Assembly: GCF_022627955.1 (NCBI RefSeq)
Contig: NZ_JABXGD010000009.1
Location: 62,001-126,000 of the forward strand
DNA: 64,000 nt
Direction of reading: 5' to 3'
Source of the DNA: Microbacterium sp. C5A9
Lineage (GTDB): Bacteria; Actinomycetota; Actinomycetes; Actinomycetales; Microbacteriaceae
This document shows positions 1 through 7,783 of this stretch, piece after piece; within the stretch, counting starts at the first letter, position 1, and the number at the start of each line of letters is the position of its first letter. A model generated the notes under the pieces. The model saw only the letters and a list, made by a program, of their open reading frames with translations. It searched no databases and was not told the DNA's origin. Both the position numbers and the translations under genes were made by a program.

Positions 1-128
1 GTCTGGCGGGTCAGCGTCGAGAAGTCGATGCTGTCGTGCCCTGCCGTGCCGCGCACGAGCGGGAACTCCGCGGTCGTCTCACCGATCGTCAGCTTCGCCG
101 TCGCCTGCTGCTCTGCCGCTGCGCTCAC
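1..128 (-). CDS. gltA: citrate synthase, N-terminal part (runs off the window)
   Basis: Only the first 42 codons are present. Read from a GTG at 128 the protein begins VSAAAEQQATAKLTIGETTA and continues EFPLVRGTAGHDSIDFSTL, which matches the N-terminal beta-sheet domain of actinobacterial type II citrate synthases. The enzyme condenses oxaloacetate and acetyl-CoA at the entry of the TCA cycle. A GAGGAG Shine-Dalgarno lies a few bases before the GTG. An in-frame ATG at 152 is possible but would place that Shine-Dalgarno inside the gene. The identification rests on a short stretch, so it is good but not certain. Confidence 0.75.
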   Translation of the reverse strand, partial: MSAAAEQQATAKLTIGETTAEFPLVRGTAGHDSIDFSTLTRQ

Positions 129-297
129 GCGGGCCTCCTCGTGGATGTTCATCAAAGCCGGATGTGGCGATGTCGCGGCGCTGCGCGCCGGGCCGAATCG
201 AGATCATCGATACACGACCGAATCGCCTTTACAGCCTAGTAGGCACACCGGCCTACTGTGACATCAGACAAAAGAACTCCCCCTGCGAGGAGGGAAC
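129..297. promoter_or_regulatory. gltA upstream region with 7-bp inverted repeat
   Basis: This gene-free stretch separates the gltA start from the dapC end. It must hold the gltA promoter and the dapC terminator. A 7-bp perfect inverted repeat (AGTAGGC at 238-244, GCCTACT at 251-257, 6-nt loop) is the only clear structure. It could be a weak terminator for dapC or an operator for gltA; the sequence does not decide. Confidence 0.4.
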
Positions 298-1410
298 CTA
301 CAGGGCCTGTTCCCGAAGTCGGCGTGCGCCCTCAGCGATCCGCTCCGTCGGTGCGGTCAGCGCCAGCCGCACGTGCCGGCTCGAGGACGCCCCGTAGAAC
401 GGACCGGGCCCCGCCAGGATGCCGAGGTCGGCGAGACGGGCGATACTCGCCCACGCCTCCTGGCCCTCCGTCGCCCAGAGGTAGAGACCCGCCTCGGAGC
501 CGTCGATGCGGAACCCCGCGGCCTCCAGCGCCGGTCGCAGCATGTCGCGCCGCTCGCGGTACAGCTCCTTCTGCGAGGCGACGTGCTCGTCGTCGCCGAG
601 GGCGACGGCCATCGCGTGCTGCACGGGCTCCGGCGGCATCAGGCCCAGATGCTTGCGAGCGGTGAGCAGCTCGCCGACGATGCGCGCGCATCCCGCGACG
701 AACGCCGCCCGGTAGCCCGCCAGATTCGACTGCTTGCTCAGCGAATAGACGCTGAGCAGGTTCGCGCGGCTGCCGTCGGTGACGCGGGGATCGAGGATCG
801 ACGGGATCGGCTCGCTCGCCCAGGGACCGTCCCAGCCGAGTTCGGCGTAGCACTCGTCGCTGGCGAGCACGGCCCCGATCTCGCGTGCACGACGCACCGC
901 GGCAGAGAGCTCGTCGACGGTCCAGGTGCGACCGTCCGGGTTCCCCGGGGTGTTGATCCAGATGAGCTTCGCGCCCTCGGGCCACTCCGCCGGGTCATCA
1001 GCCGCGAGCGGTGTGGCGCCGACGACGCGTGCTCCGACCTCGTACGTCGGATACGCGATGCGCGGATGCACGACGATGTCGCCCTCGCCCAGGCCCAGCA
1101 GAGTCGGAAGGAGGGCCACGAGCTCCTTGGAGCCGATGGTCGGGAGGACATTGGCGACAGTGAGATCCGGCACGCCCCTGCGGCGCGCGTACCAGTCGAC
1201 GATGGCCTCGCGCAGCGCCGGCGTGCCGACGGTCTGCGGGTAGGCGTGCGCGTCGGTCGCCTCGGACAGGGCCTTGCGGATCAGCTCGGGCGTGGGATCG
1301 ACCGGCGACCCGACCGAGAGATCGACGATCCCCTGCGGATGCTGTGCGGCGCGCTCACGGTAGGGGACGACCGCATCCCACGGATAGTCGGCCAGGTCGC
1401 GGACGCTCAC
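298..1410 (-). CDS. dapC: succinyldiaminopimelate transaminase (PLP aminotransferase)
   Basis: A 370-residue fold-type I aminotransferase. Visible motifs are NTPGNPDGR in the substrate/cofactor region, the SDECYAELGW aspartate region and SLSKQSNLAGYR, whose lysine should carry pyridoxal phosphate. The C-terminal SRHVRLALTAP holds the carboxylate-binding arginine. In actinobacteria this subgroup next to the 7Fe ferredoxin gene is the N-succinyl-diaminopimelate aminotransferase DapC of lysine and peptidoglycan precursor synthesis. It lies 3 nt downstream of fdxA, so the two are probably co-transcribed. The pathway assignment is by family and gene order; a general class I/II aminotransferase is the alternative. 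Confidence 0.85.
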   Translation of the reverse strand: MSVRDLADYPWDAVVPYRERAAQHPQGIVDLSVGSPVDPTPELIRKALSEATDAHAYPQTVGTPALREAIVDWYARRRGVPDLTVANVLPTIGSKELVALLPTLLGLGEGDIVVHPRIAYPTYEVGARVVGATPLAADDPAEWPEGAKLIWINTPGNPDGRTWTVDELSAAVRRAREIGAVLASDECYAELGWDGPWASEPIPSILDPRVTDGSRANLLSVYSLSKQSNLAGYRAAFVAGCARIVGELLTARKHLGLMPPEPVQHAMAVALGDDEHVASQKELYRERRDMLRPALEAAGFRIDGSEAGLYLWATEGQEAWASIARLADLGILAGPGPFYGASSSRHVRLALTAPTERIAEGARRLREQAL

Positions 1411-1413
1411 GGG

Positions 1414-1734
1414 CTACTCGCCCTGAGGCGGCAGAGCGGCGATGATCGGGTGGTCGTGCGCGATGACGCCGACCTTTGCCGCGCCACCGGGAGAGCCCAC
1501 CTCGTCGAAGAACTCGACATTGGCCTTGTAGTAGTCCTGCCACTCTTCGGGGAGGTCGTCCTCGTAGTAGATCGCCTCGACGGGGCACACGGGCTCGCAG
1601 GCGCCGCAGTCGACGCACTCGTCGGGGTGGATGTACAGCGAGCGTTCGCCCTCGTAGATGCAGTCAACGGGGCACTCGTCGATGCAGGCGCGGTCCTTGA
1701 CATCGACGCACGGAAGGGCGATCACATACGTCAC
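1414..1734 (-). CDS. fdxA: ferredoxin, 7Fe-8S type
   Basis: A 106-residue ferredoxin. The N-terminal cluster region reads CVDVKDRACIDECPVDCIYEG and the second CVDCGACEPVCPVEAI, the usual [3Fe-4S][4Fe-4S] arrangement of actinobacterial FdxA/FdxC, followed by a family-typical acidic tail. It is a small soluble electron carrier. The GTG start at 1734 is preceded by GAGGGG, which doubles as the 6-nt spacer to a TAGACT box at 1741-1746, so the transcript may be leaderless. It is followed 3 nt later by dapC, a conserved actinobacterial pair. Confidence 0.93.
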   Translation of the reverse strand: MTYVIALPCVDVKDRACIDECPVDCIYEGERSLYIHPDECVDCGACEPVCPVEAIYYEDDLPEEWQDYYKANVEFFDEVGSPGGAAKVGVIAHDHPIIAALPPQGE

Positions 1735-1740
1735 CCCCTC

Positions 1741-1746
1741 AGTCTA
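1741..1746 (-). promoter_or_regulatory. -10 box (TAGACT) for fdxA-dapC, probably leaderless
   Basis: TAGACT on the minus strand ends six bases before the fdxA GTG, so transcription would begin at or next to the start codon. It overlaps the last codons of the upstream membrane-protein gene, so fdxA-dapC can be expressed independently of it. Confidence 0.55.
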
Positions 1747-2184
1747 CGGCTCGCGGCCGCCATCATCTCCCCGAGGCGCGCCCGTCGGGGTGGACGAGGC
1801 GTCTCGCGCGGTCGTCGTCTGGACCTGCAGCCGCGAGAGCGACGGCCACGCCACGGCGAGGAGCACGAGTCCCGCGACGAGATAGATCCAGATCCGACCG
1901 CTGAGGGTGTCCTGCACGACGACAGAGCCACCGGGACCGACACCGGAGATGAGCACGAGCATCCCGACCATGCCGAGCCCTGCGGCGAGTGTCGCCCCGC
2001 GATCGTGCGTGAGCGAGCGGATCGCGACGAGGATCGCCCCGCACGCCACAGCACCCACGATGAGTCCGACCGGAACAGGGCCCCACATCAGGCTGTGACC
2101 GATGGTGCCCGCGACACCGAAGACGCCGCCGACCAGGGCCGCGGCGATCCAGGAGAGCACCCGGGAGATCCATCCGATACGCAC
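1744..2184 (-). CDS. small multi-pass membrane protein, conserved hypothetical
   Basis: 146 residues with four predicted membrane segments (about residues 8-28, 36-56, 64-84 and 95-115) and a polar tail rich in Thr, Arg and Asp. It resembles short actinobacterial membrane proteins of unknown function seen beside fdxA (DUF6113-like; this family label is from memory). The GTG start at 2184 sits six bases after a TAGGAT box (2191-2196), so the message is probably leaderless. No catalytic motif is visible and no function is proposed. Confidence 0.7.
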   Translation of the reverse strand: MRIGWISRVLSWIAAALVGGVFGVAGTIGHSLMWGPVPVGLIVGAVACGAILVAIRSLTHDRGATLAAGLGMVGMLVLISGVGPGGSVVVQDTLSGRIWIYLVAGLVLLAVAWPSLSRLQVQTTTARDASSTPTGAPRGDDGGREP

Positions 2185-2190
2185 GAGACG

Positions 2191-2196
2191 ATCCTA
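2191..2196 (-). promoter_or_regulatory. -10 box (TAGGAT), leaderless promoter
   Basis: TAGGAT on the minus strand with a 6-nt gap (CGTCTC) to the GTG at 2184 and no Shine-Dalgarno between. Confidence 0.5.
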
Positions 2197-2245
2197 CGCG
2201 CGACCGGTTCGCCGCCGCGCACCCGGGGCGCCGTCGCCGGCCGCC

Positions 2246-2560
2246 TCAGGCGGCGAGCCCGAGCAGACGGAGCAGCGCCGCGACGACTGCCGCCGCGATG
2301 ACCACCACGAGGAACGACTGCCGGAGCCACAGCAGTCCCGCAGCGACGAGCAGCGCGGGAACCCGCGCGTCGACCATCACCGCCTGCCCCGCGCCCAGCG
2401 TCTGAACGGCGACGAGCGCCGCCAGCAGGGCGACGGTGAGCAGATCCGTCACGCGAGCAGGACGAGGCTCCTCGAGCAGCGTCGGCGGCACCAGGTACCC
2501 CACCGCCTTGAGGGCGAGACAGATGACGGCGGCGAGCAGCACCGCACTCCACACGCTCAT
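2246..2560 (-). CDS. azlD: AzlD family branched-chain amino acid export subunit
   Basis: 104 residues and almost entirely hydrophobic, with four membrane segments. It has the AzlD-type opening (ALKAVGYLVPPTLLEEPR) and the GLLWLRQSFLVVV segment near the C-terminus. AzlD is the small partner of AzlC in BrnFE/AzlCD exporters of branched-chain amino acids and related azaleucine or methionine. Its ATG overlaps the azlC stop by 4 nt (ATGA), so the subunits are translationally coupled. Substrate is inferred from the family only. Confidence 0.87.
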   Translation of the reverse strand: MSVWSAVLLAAVICLALKAVGYLVPPTLLEEPRPARVTDLLTVALLAALVAVQTLGAGQAVMVDARVPALLVAAGLLWLRQSFLVVVIAAAVVAALLRLLGLAA

Positions 2561-3291
2561 GGCGCCTTCCCCTCGGCAGTCTCGGCATCGACATCTCGAC
2601 CCCACCAGTCGAACCAGCCCACGACGATCGCCACGAGCGCGGCGACGAGCACGGGCAGGCCCGGCATGATGAACGGCGTGAGCGCGGCGGCCACCACGGC
2701 CGCCGCGATCCCCACGGCGATCGCCTGGCGCTCCTTGAGACGGGGCCACAGCAGGGCGAGGAAGGCGGCGGCAGCGGCCGCATCCAGCCCCCAGGTCTTC
2801 GGGTCGCCGAGCACGTCTCCCACCAGCGCGCCGATCAGGGTCGTGACGTTCCATCCGATGAAGATCCCGATGCCGGTCACCCAGAAGCCGACCCGTCGCA
2901 GTCGCGGATCCCCCTGCGAGATCGCGACGGCGGTCGATTCGTCGATCGTGAAGTGCGGGGCGACGACACGCCGAGCACGGGACGTGCCCACGATCGGCGA
3001 CATGCGCATGCCGTAGGCCACGTTGCGCACCCCGAGCAGCCCGGCCGACGCGATGGCGGAGGGAAGGGCAGCCACTCCCCCCGCGGCGAAGACGCCGACG
3101 AACGCGAACTGCGAGCCGCCGGTGAACATCAGCAGGCTGAGAACGCAGGTCTGCCACACATCGAGTCCGGAGGCGACCGCGAGCGCGCCGAACGACACAC
3201 CGTACGCGCTCGTCGCGAGTACGACGCCGAGCGCCTCGCGCCAGACCTCGCGCTCGGCGCTCACCGCCGAACCGTTCGATGAAGTGAACAC
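2557..3291 (-). CDS. azlC: AzlC family branched-chain amino acid permease
   Basis: 244 residues. It carries the AzlC hallmarks GVSFGALAVASGLDVWQ and SLLMFTGGSQFAFVG near the N-terminus and NVAYGMRMSPIV in the middle, with six or more membrane segments. With AzlD it forms a small exporter for branched-chain amino acids. It starts with GTG at 3291 and is divergent from an XRE-cupin regulator 66 bp away, the usual arrangement for a locally controlled azlCD pair. A TTGACT/CAGAAT promoter (17-bp spacer) can be drawn just upstream. Confidence 0.88.
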   Translation of the reverse strand: MFTSSNGSAVSAEREVWREALGVVLATSAYGVSFGALAVASGLDVWQTCVLSLLMFTGGSQFAFVGVFAAGGVAALPSAIASAGLLGVRNVAYGMRMSPIVGTSRARRVVAPHFTIDESTAVAISQGDPRLRRVGFWVTGIGIFIGWNVTTLIGALVGDVLGDPKTWGLDAAAAAAFLALLWPRLKERQAIAVGIAAAVVAAALTPFIMPGLPVLVAALVAIVVGWFDWWGRDVDAETAEGKAP

Positions 3292-3362
3292 ATGGTCATC
3301 ATTCTGAACACCTCAATGCGGATAGTCAAGCGAACGATCGTTTGACATGATGAACACATGGA
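3284..3362. promoter_or_regulatory. azlCD / XRE divergent control region with imperfect palindrome and direct repeat
   Basis: A 22-nt imperfect palindrome (3325-3346; arms GTCAA and TTGAC, 18 of 22 positions symmetric) lies between the divergent genes and overlaps the likely -35 (TTGAC at 3325-3329, minus) of azlC. The 11-mer TGAACACATGG occurs twice (3284-3294 and 3352-3362), once at each gene's start. For the regulator, a CATGAT box at 3346-3351 sits six bases before the ATG. These are good operator candidates for the XRE-cupin protein; binding is inferred. Confidence 0.55.
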
Positions 3363-3906
3363 GGAACTCCGAACCCGCATCGCACGCACCCTTCGCCGGG
3401 AGCGCGAGGCCAAAGCGCTCTCCGTCTCCGAGCTCGCCCGCCGGGCCGGAATCTCGAAGGCGACGGTCTCTCAGCTGGAGTCCGGGTACGGCAACCCGAG
3501 CGTCGAGACACTGTGGGCGCTGGGCGTCGCGCTGGACGTTCCGTTCGCGGTCCTCGTCGATCAGCAGTCCAGCGCACCCACCCTCATCCGCGCCGACGCC
3601 ATCGCGGGCGTCCCGTCCGCCGCCGCGGCGTACAGCGCCACGCTTCTGTCCGCGAGCCCTCCCGGGGCGCGGCGGGACGTCTACCTGATCCAGGCCGAGC
3701 CCGGTGACCCGCGACGGTCGGAGCCTCATCACGCGGGGACGACGGAGCACGTCATCCTCGTCTCCGGTCAGGCCCGCATCGGACCGGCAGGCGATCCCGT
3801 GCTGCTGAACCCCGGCGATTACCTCTCGTATCCCGGCGACGCGCCGCACGTGTTCGAGGCGACCGAACCCGGCACCAGCGCCGTCCTCATCTCAGAACTG
3901 CGCTGA
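3358..3906 (+). CDS. XRE-family transcriptional regulator with C-terminal cupin domain
   Basis: 182 residues. Residues about 8-62 form an XRE helix-turn-helix (LSVSELARRAGISKATVSQLESG). Residues about 105-180 form a cupin barrel (PHHAGTTEHVILVSGQ, LLNPGDYLSYPGDAPHVFEA). This architecture is common in regulators of small-molecule transport and amino acid genes, with the cupin sensing a metabolite. It is transcribed away from azlCD and probably controls that pair and itself. No close functional homologue is recognised. Confidence 0.85.
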   Translation: MEELRTRIARTLRREREAKALSVSELARRAGISKATVSQLESGYGNPSVETLWALGVALDVPFAVLVDQQSSAPTLIRADAIAGVPSAAAAYSATLLSASPPGARRDVYLIQAEPGDPRRSEPHHAGTTEHVILVSGQARIGPAGDPVLLNPGDYLSYPGDAPHVFEATEPGTSAVLISELR

Positions 3907-3915
3907 CGCTCGACC

Positions 3916-5553
3916 TCACTCGCCCTCCCGGGCGGGCGAGGGGTCGGGGATCTCCTCCGGCTTGTAGCGCGGCAGCCGCGACGCGGGCAGGATCGCCACC
4001 GCGCTGATGCCCGCGAGGAGGAGCAGGCCCAGCCGGAGCGTGCCGAGTCGAGCCTGTTCGTTCACCGCGACCGCTGCGTCGACCTGCGCCGGCGTCGCAT
4101 CGGTCAGCTCCAGGGCAGCGCGGAGATCGTCGTTGCTGACGAAGTTCACGGCGTCGAGATCGACCTGCGCCACCAGTTCCGGAGGCAGTTGGGGGTTCTC
4201 CACGACCGCCCGACCGACGCTCAGACCCAGCAGCGACACGAGCAGCGCACCGGCGAGCGCGGTTCCCACCGCAGAGGCCAGGTTCTGCGTCGTGCCACGC
4301 AGCGAGCCGACGTCCCCGGCGAGCTCTGCGGGAGCCGATGTCACGAGGACGTTGAAGACCAGGGTGACCAGCGCCCCCTGTCCGACGCCGAAGACGACCA
4401 GGCCGAGGATGGTCGGAAGGGTCTCCCAGTTGTTGTTCACCACGAACGACAGCCACACGAGCGCGACGGTCGTGAGGATGAACCCGAAGATCCCGATCAC
4501 CCGCGGCGGATACCGCTTGTAGAACCGGACCACCAGCGTCGCCGTGATGAACACCGTGAGGTTGAACGGCATCATGGCCAACGAGGTGTCGAACGGCGTG
4601 CGTCCCTGCACGATCTGGATGTACAGCGGGATCGTGAAGTTCACGCACGCCTCGAGAGCGACCACGATGAACATCGCGTAGACGGCGGCCCTCTCCTTCG
4701 ACGAGTCGAGCACGCTGAGGTCGATGAGCGGCACCTTGCCCTCGGCCATGCGCCTGCGCGTCCACACGAAGAAGATCTGACCGAGCACGATGCCGACGAC
4801 GATGAAGATCGGGGCAGGCGACAACCCGAGCACGCTGAAGGGCGCGGCGTCCGTCGCCGCCACGGCGCCCCACCCGTTGAGGTTGTTGAAGCCGAGAGTC
4901 AGGAGCACGATCGCCGCACCGATCAGCAGCGATGCCACGAGGTCGATGCGGATCGACGCGTCGCCGCGATCACCGCGGAGAGTGAAGCTGAAGGCGAAGA
5001 CGACCACGGCGATGCCGAACACGATGAAGAACATCGGACGCCATCCCACGAGCGTGCCGAGGGTACCGCCGATCAGGAAGGCGGTGACGCCCGAGATGGC
5101 GCGCGCCGATCCGATCGCACCGATCGCGGTGGCCTGCTGCGCACCGCGATAGTTCTCGGCGATCAGCGCCACGATCGAGGGCACGATGATGGCCGCCGCG
5201 GCACCGGCGACGGCCTGACCGGCGATCGCCCATCCGACACTCGGCGCCGCGATCATGAACACGGCCGATGCGGCGAAGAGACCGATCACGATGCGGAAGA
5301 TGAGCACCCACCCCACCCGCTGTCCGAGCTTCGCGCCGGTCATCACGAGAGCGGCGACCGCCAGTCCGTACATGACGATCGTGGTGCTCGCGACGGTCGG
5401 CGGCACACCGAACTCGCTGACGATGCCACCCAGCGAGATCGGCAGCGCTGCGACGTTGAACGACATCAGCACCTGGGCGAGGAACAGACTGACCAGAGGC
5501 ATCCAGGACGCCTTGGTGGACGGGGAGACAGTGGAAGTGTGGGTCATTGCCAT
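3916..5553 (-). CDS. MFS transporter, DHA2 (14-helix, EmrB/QacA-type)
   Basis: 545 residues with 14 predicted membrane segments, characteristic of drug:H+ antiporter family 2. Typical features are the N-terminal VSLFLAQVLMSFNVAALPISL segment and a GWRPMFFIVFGIAVVVFAF motif after helix 5. A large soluble loop lies between the last two helices (about residues 440-500, with ELTDATPAQVDAAVAVNEQ). The substrate cannot be read from sequence. It lies 27 bp downstream of a glutaminase gene on the same strand, which may indicate an operon, so an amino-acid-related export role is possible but speculative. Confidence 0.85.
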   Translation of the reverse strand: MAMTHTSTVSPSTKASWMPLVSLFLAQVLMSFNVAALPISLGGIVSEFGVPPTVASTTIVMYGLAVAALVMTGAKLGQRVGWVLIFRIVIGLFAASAVFMIAAPSVGWAIAGQAVAGAAAAIIVPSIVALIAENYRGAQQATAIGAIGSARAISGVTAFLIGGTLGTLVGWRPMFFIVFGIAVVVFAFSFTLRGDRGDASIRIDLVASLLIGAAIVLLTLGFNNLNGWGAVAATDAAPFSVLGLSPAPIFIVVGIVLGQIFFVWTRRRMAEGKVPLIDLSVLDSSKERAAVYAMFIVVALEACVNFTIPLYIQIVQGRTPFDTSLAMMPFNLTVFITATLVVRFYKRYPPRVIGIFGFILTTVALVWLSFVVNNNWETLPTILGLVVFGVGQGALVTLVFNVLVTSAPAELAGDVGSLRGTTQNLASAVGTALAGALLVSLLGLSVGRAVVENPQLPPELVAQVDLDAVNFVSNDDLRAALELTDATPAQVDAAVAVNEQARLGTLRLGLLLLAGISAVAILPASRLPRYKPEEIPDPSPAREGE

Positions 5554-5580
5554 GTCCTCTGAATCGGGCTCTGCATGGGC

Positions 5581-6594
5581 TCAGCGGTGAAGGGCGTCCG
5601 GTGTGACGGGGGCCGAGGCGAAGAGGTTCAGACCGAGCGATCGCGAGAGATGTCCGATCGCGAGCTGCGACCGCACCGAGTTGCCCGCAGGGTCGAGACG
5701 CGGTGAGAATCCGGCCACCGCCCCCTTTCCCGGCGAGACCGCGACGATGCCGCCCGCCACACCGGACTTGGCCGGGAGGCCGATCTCGAAGAGCCACTCC
5801 CCCGAACGCTCGTACAGCCCCGTCGAGGCCACCACGGCGAGCGTGTCGCGGCAGACATCGGCGGACACGACGCGCTCCCCGGTCACGGGGTTCACTCCGC
5901 CGTCGGCGAGAGTCGCGCCCATCACCGCCAGGTCATGGGCGGTGACGCTGAGCGCGCACTGACGCGTGTAGACGTCGACCACCTCGTCGGGCTCCCCCTC
6001 GAGGCGGCCGTAGCTGCGCAGCAGGCGCCCGATCGCGCGGTTGCGGTCGTTCGTCTCGGCCTCGGACGAGTACACGACCCCATCGAGGCTGAGCGGTCGC
6101 CCGGCGAAGGCGGAGAGTCCGTCACGGAGGCGCTCCCACTGCTCGACGGAGGTCGTCCCGGGCATGAGCGCCGTCGTGGCGATCGCGCCGGCATTCACCA
6201 TCGGGTTCATGGGGTGGCCGCCGTTCAGCTCGATCGCCATGACCGAGTTGAACGACAGGCCGGTATTGTTCACACCGACCAGCTCCCGCACTCGCGCGTG
6301 ACCGTGCTCCTGGATCGCGAGCGCGTACACGAACATCTTCGAGATCGACTGGATCGAGAAGCTGTGGAGTGCGTCGCCGGCGTCGTGCAGCCCGCCGTTC
6401 GACTCGATGAGCGCGAGGCCGAAGAGCTCCGGATCGACCTCGGCGAGCACGGGGATGTAATCGGCGACGGTGCCGCTCCGCTCATCCGCATAGCGACGAT
6501 GCGCCTCGCGCACGAGTTCGTCGACCCGCTCCCAGCCGGGCAGCGACCCGGTCGAGACGTTCTGCGTGATGTCGGTGAGCACAGCGGGTTCCAC
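5581..6594 (-). CDS. glsA: glutaminase (serine-dependent beta-lactamase-like)
   Basis: 337 residues, a little longer than the usual 300-330. Family signatures are the S-x-x-K pair in IQSISKMFVYALA (Ser83, Lys86), NGGHPMNPMVNAGAI, and the conserved LPAKSGVAGGIVAVSPGKG block near the C-terminus. It hydrolyses L-glutamine to glutamate and ammonia. The GTG start at 6594 follows a GAGGAGGA Shine-Dalgarno. The MFS gene lies immediately downstream. The protein has no signal peptide, so it is cytoplasmic. Confidence 0.93.
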   Translation of the reverse strand: MEPAVLTDITQNVSTGSLPGWERVDELVREAHRRYADERSGTVADYIPVLAEVDPELFGLALIESNGGLHDAGDALHSFSIQSISKMFVYALAIQEHGHARVRELVGVNNTGLSFNSVMAIELNGGHPMNPMVNAGAIATTALMPGTTSVEQWERLRDGLSAFAGRPLSLDGVVYSSEAETNDRNRAIGRLLRSYGRLEGEPDEVVDVYTRQCALSVTAHDLAVMGATLADGGVNPVTGERVVSADVCRDTLAVVASTGLYERSGEWLFEIGLPAKSGVAGGIVAVSPGKGAVAGFSPRLDPAGNSVRSQLAIGHLSRSLGLNLFASAPVTPDALHR

Positions 6595-6648
6595 TCGTCC
6601 TCCTCAGGGTCGACGACGCCCCAGCCATCTTCCGCTCACCGTAGCGCC

Positions 6649-6685
6649 AGAGACGGCCCCCTGCCTAGGGCAGGGAGCCGTCTCT
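6649..6685. terminator. intrinsic-type hairpin between the lysozyme-like gene and glsA
   Basis: AGAGACGGC (6649-6657) pairs with GCCGTCTCT (6677-6685), and CCCTGCC / GGCAGGG continue the stem inward around a short TA loop, with one internal mismatch. No U-run follows on either strand. It is best read as the terminator of the minus-strand gene ending at 6732. Confidence 0.55.
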
Positions 6686-6731
6686 GTGACTCTCGAGCGC
6701 CGCCGCGCGAGCGGCTGCGTCGGTCAGTCGA

Positions 6732-7613
6732 TCAGTACCAGTTCGTCGCCTGCGAGTGCCCCCACGCGCTGCAGGGGGTGCCGTAGACCGACGAGATGTA
6801 TCCGAGACCCCAGGAGATCTGGGTCGCCGCGTTCGTCTGCCAGTCGCTGCCGGCGGACGCCATCTTGCTGCCGGGGAGCGCCTGCGGGATACCCGTCGCC
6901 CCGCCGGAGGAGTTGTAGGCCTGGTAGTTCCAGCCCGATTCCTTCGTCCACAGCGAGTTCAGGCAGGAGAACTGGTCGTCGCCCCAGCCGTACTGGCTCG
7001 ACGCCATGCTGCGGGCGGTGGCCTTCGCTCCGTCGACGGTGTTCGCCTGCGCCAGCGCCTCTGCGGCCGCCGCGGCCTCGGCCGCCGCCTGCTCGGCTGC
7101 GGCCTTGGCCTGCTGGGCCGCGTCGTACGACGACTGCAGTGCCGCCGTCTCGGCGACGACCGCCTCGGTTCCGGTGACGGTGTATGCCGTCAGGCTCGTG
7201 AGCTCGCGGTCGCTCAGCGCGTCGCGATCAGCGAGCTGCCCGATCCAGGCGGTGAGGTCCTGCGTCTCGACCGCCGCAGGAGCGCCCGCGAGGTCCAATC
7301 CGGATGCTGCGACCTCTGCCGACTTCGCATCGGCGGCCGCGATCGCGTCCTTGGCGAGCTTGATGGTGATCGCCGAGTCGTCGACGGTCTTGTGCAGTGG
7401 GTCCGCACCGGTGACCAGTGCCGTCACATGGTCGACGGCATCGGGCAGCTCGGCACCCGCGGCCGGCGCCGCGACGATTCCGACGGTCAGGGCGAGGCCG
7501 ATGACACCACCGGTCACCGAGCCGAGGACCCACCGGGACCGGCGGGAGTTCACCGCGGCTCGAGCGGATGCCGCGTCGGAGGCGCGCCGAAGCGCACGGG
7601 AGTTATGAAGCAT
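6732..7613 (-). CDS. secreted lysozyme-like / transglycosylase SLT-fold protein
   Basis: 293 residues from ATG 7613. A basic N-terminus is followed by a hydrophobic segment (VLGSVTGGVIGLALTVGIVAAPAAGAE, about residues 28-55) that works as a signal peptide or anchor. An Ala-rich helical region at about 155-195 is probably a coiled coil. The C-terminal domain (about 205-293) reads WGDDQFSCLNSLWTKESGWN, then GATGIPQALPGSKMA and a single-pass QISWGLGYISSVYGTPCSAW. This is the compact lytic-transglycosylase/lysozyme-like fold common in actinobacteria; Glu in TKESGW is the likely catalytic acid. The upstream in-frame extension to 7679 was rejected because it lacks a signal-peptide-compatible N-terminus. 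Confidence 0.82.
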   Translation of the reverse strand: MLHNSRALRRASDAASARAAVNSRRSRWVLGSVTGGVIGLALTVGIVAAPAAGAELPDAVDHVTALVTGADPLHKTVDDSAITIKLAKDAIAAADAKSAEVAASGLDLAGAPAAVETQDLTAWIGQLADRDALSDRELTSLTAYTVTGTEAVVAETAALQSSYDAAQQAKAAAEQAAAEAAAAAEALAQANTVDGAKATARSMASSQYGWGDDQFSCLNSLWTKESGWNYQAYNSSGGATGIPQALPGSKMASAGSDWQTNAATQISWGLGYISSVYGTPCSAWGHSQATNWY

Positions 7614-7720
7614 GAATCGACTTTCGGGTCGTCGTACGCCCGTCACAGGACCCTCATCGGGAGTCGGCCCCAGGCGCAAGGTAACGATTCTGCAACATCT
7701 GACCTGGGTGAAACATGAGA

Positions 7721-7760
7721 AAGGGGTCCTGCACCGCTCTCAGGCGATGCAGGACCCCTT
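7721..7760 (-). terminator. typA terminator
   Basis: A perfect 13-bp stem (AAGGGGTCCTGCA at 7721-7733 with TGCAGGACCCCTT at 7748-7760) around a 14-nt loop lies 23 bp past the typA stop. On the minus strand it is followed by TCTCATGTTT, a partial U-rich tract. Confidence 0.85.
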
Positions 7761-7783
7761 CTCGAAGGCGGCCGTGGTGGCAC

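Noticed and set aside
6595..6731. c-di-AMP (ydaO) riboswitch upstream of the lysozyme-like gene, as seen with some cell-wall hydrolases
   Set aside because: This stretch is downstream of that gene, and the true upstream region (7614-7720) lacks the conserved core; only terminator hairpins are present.
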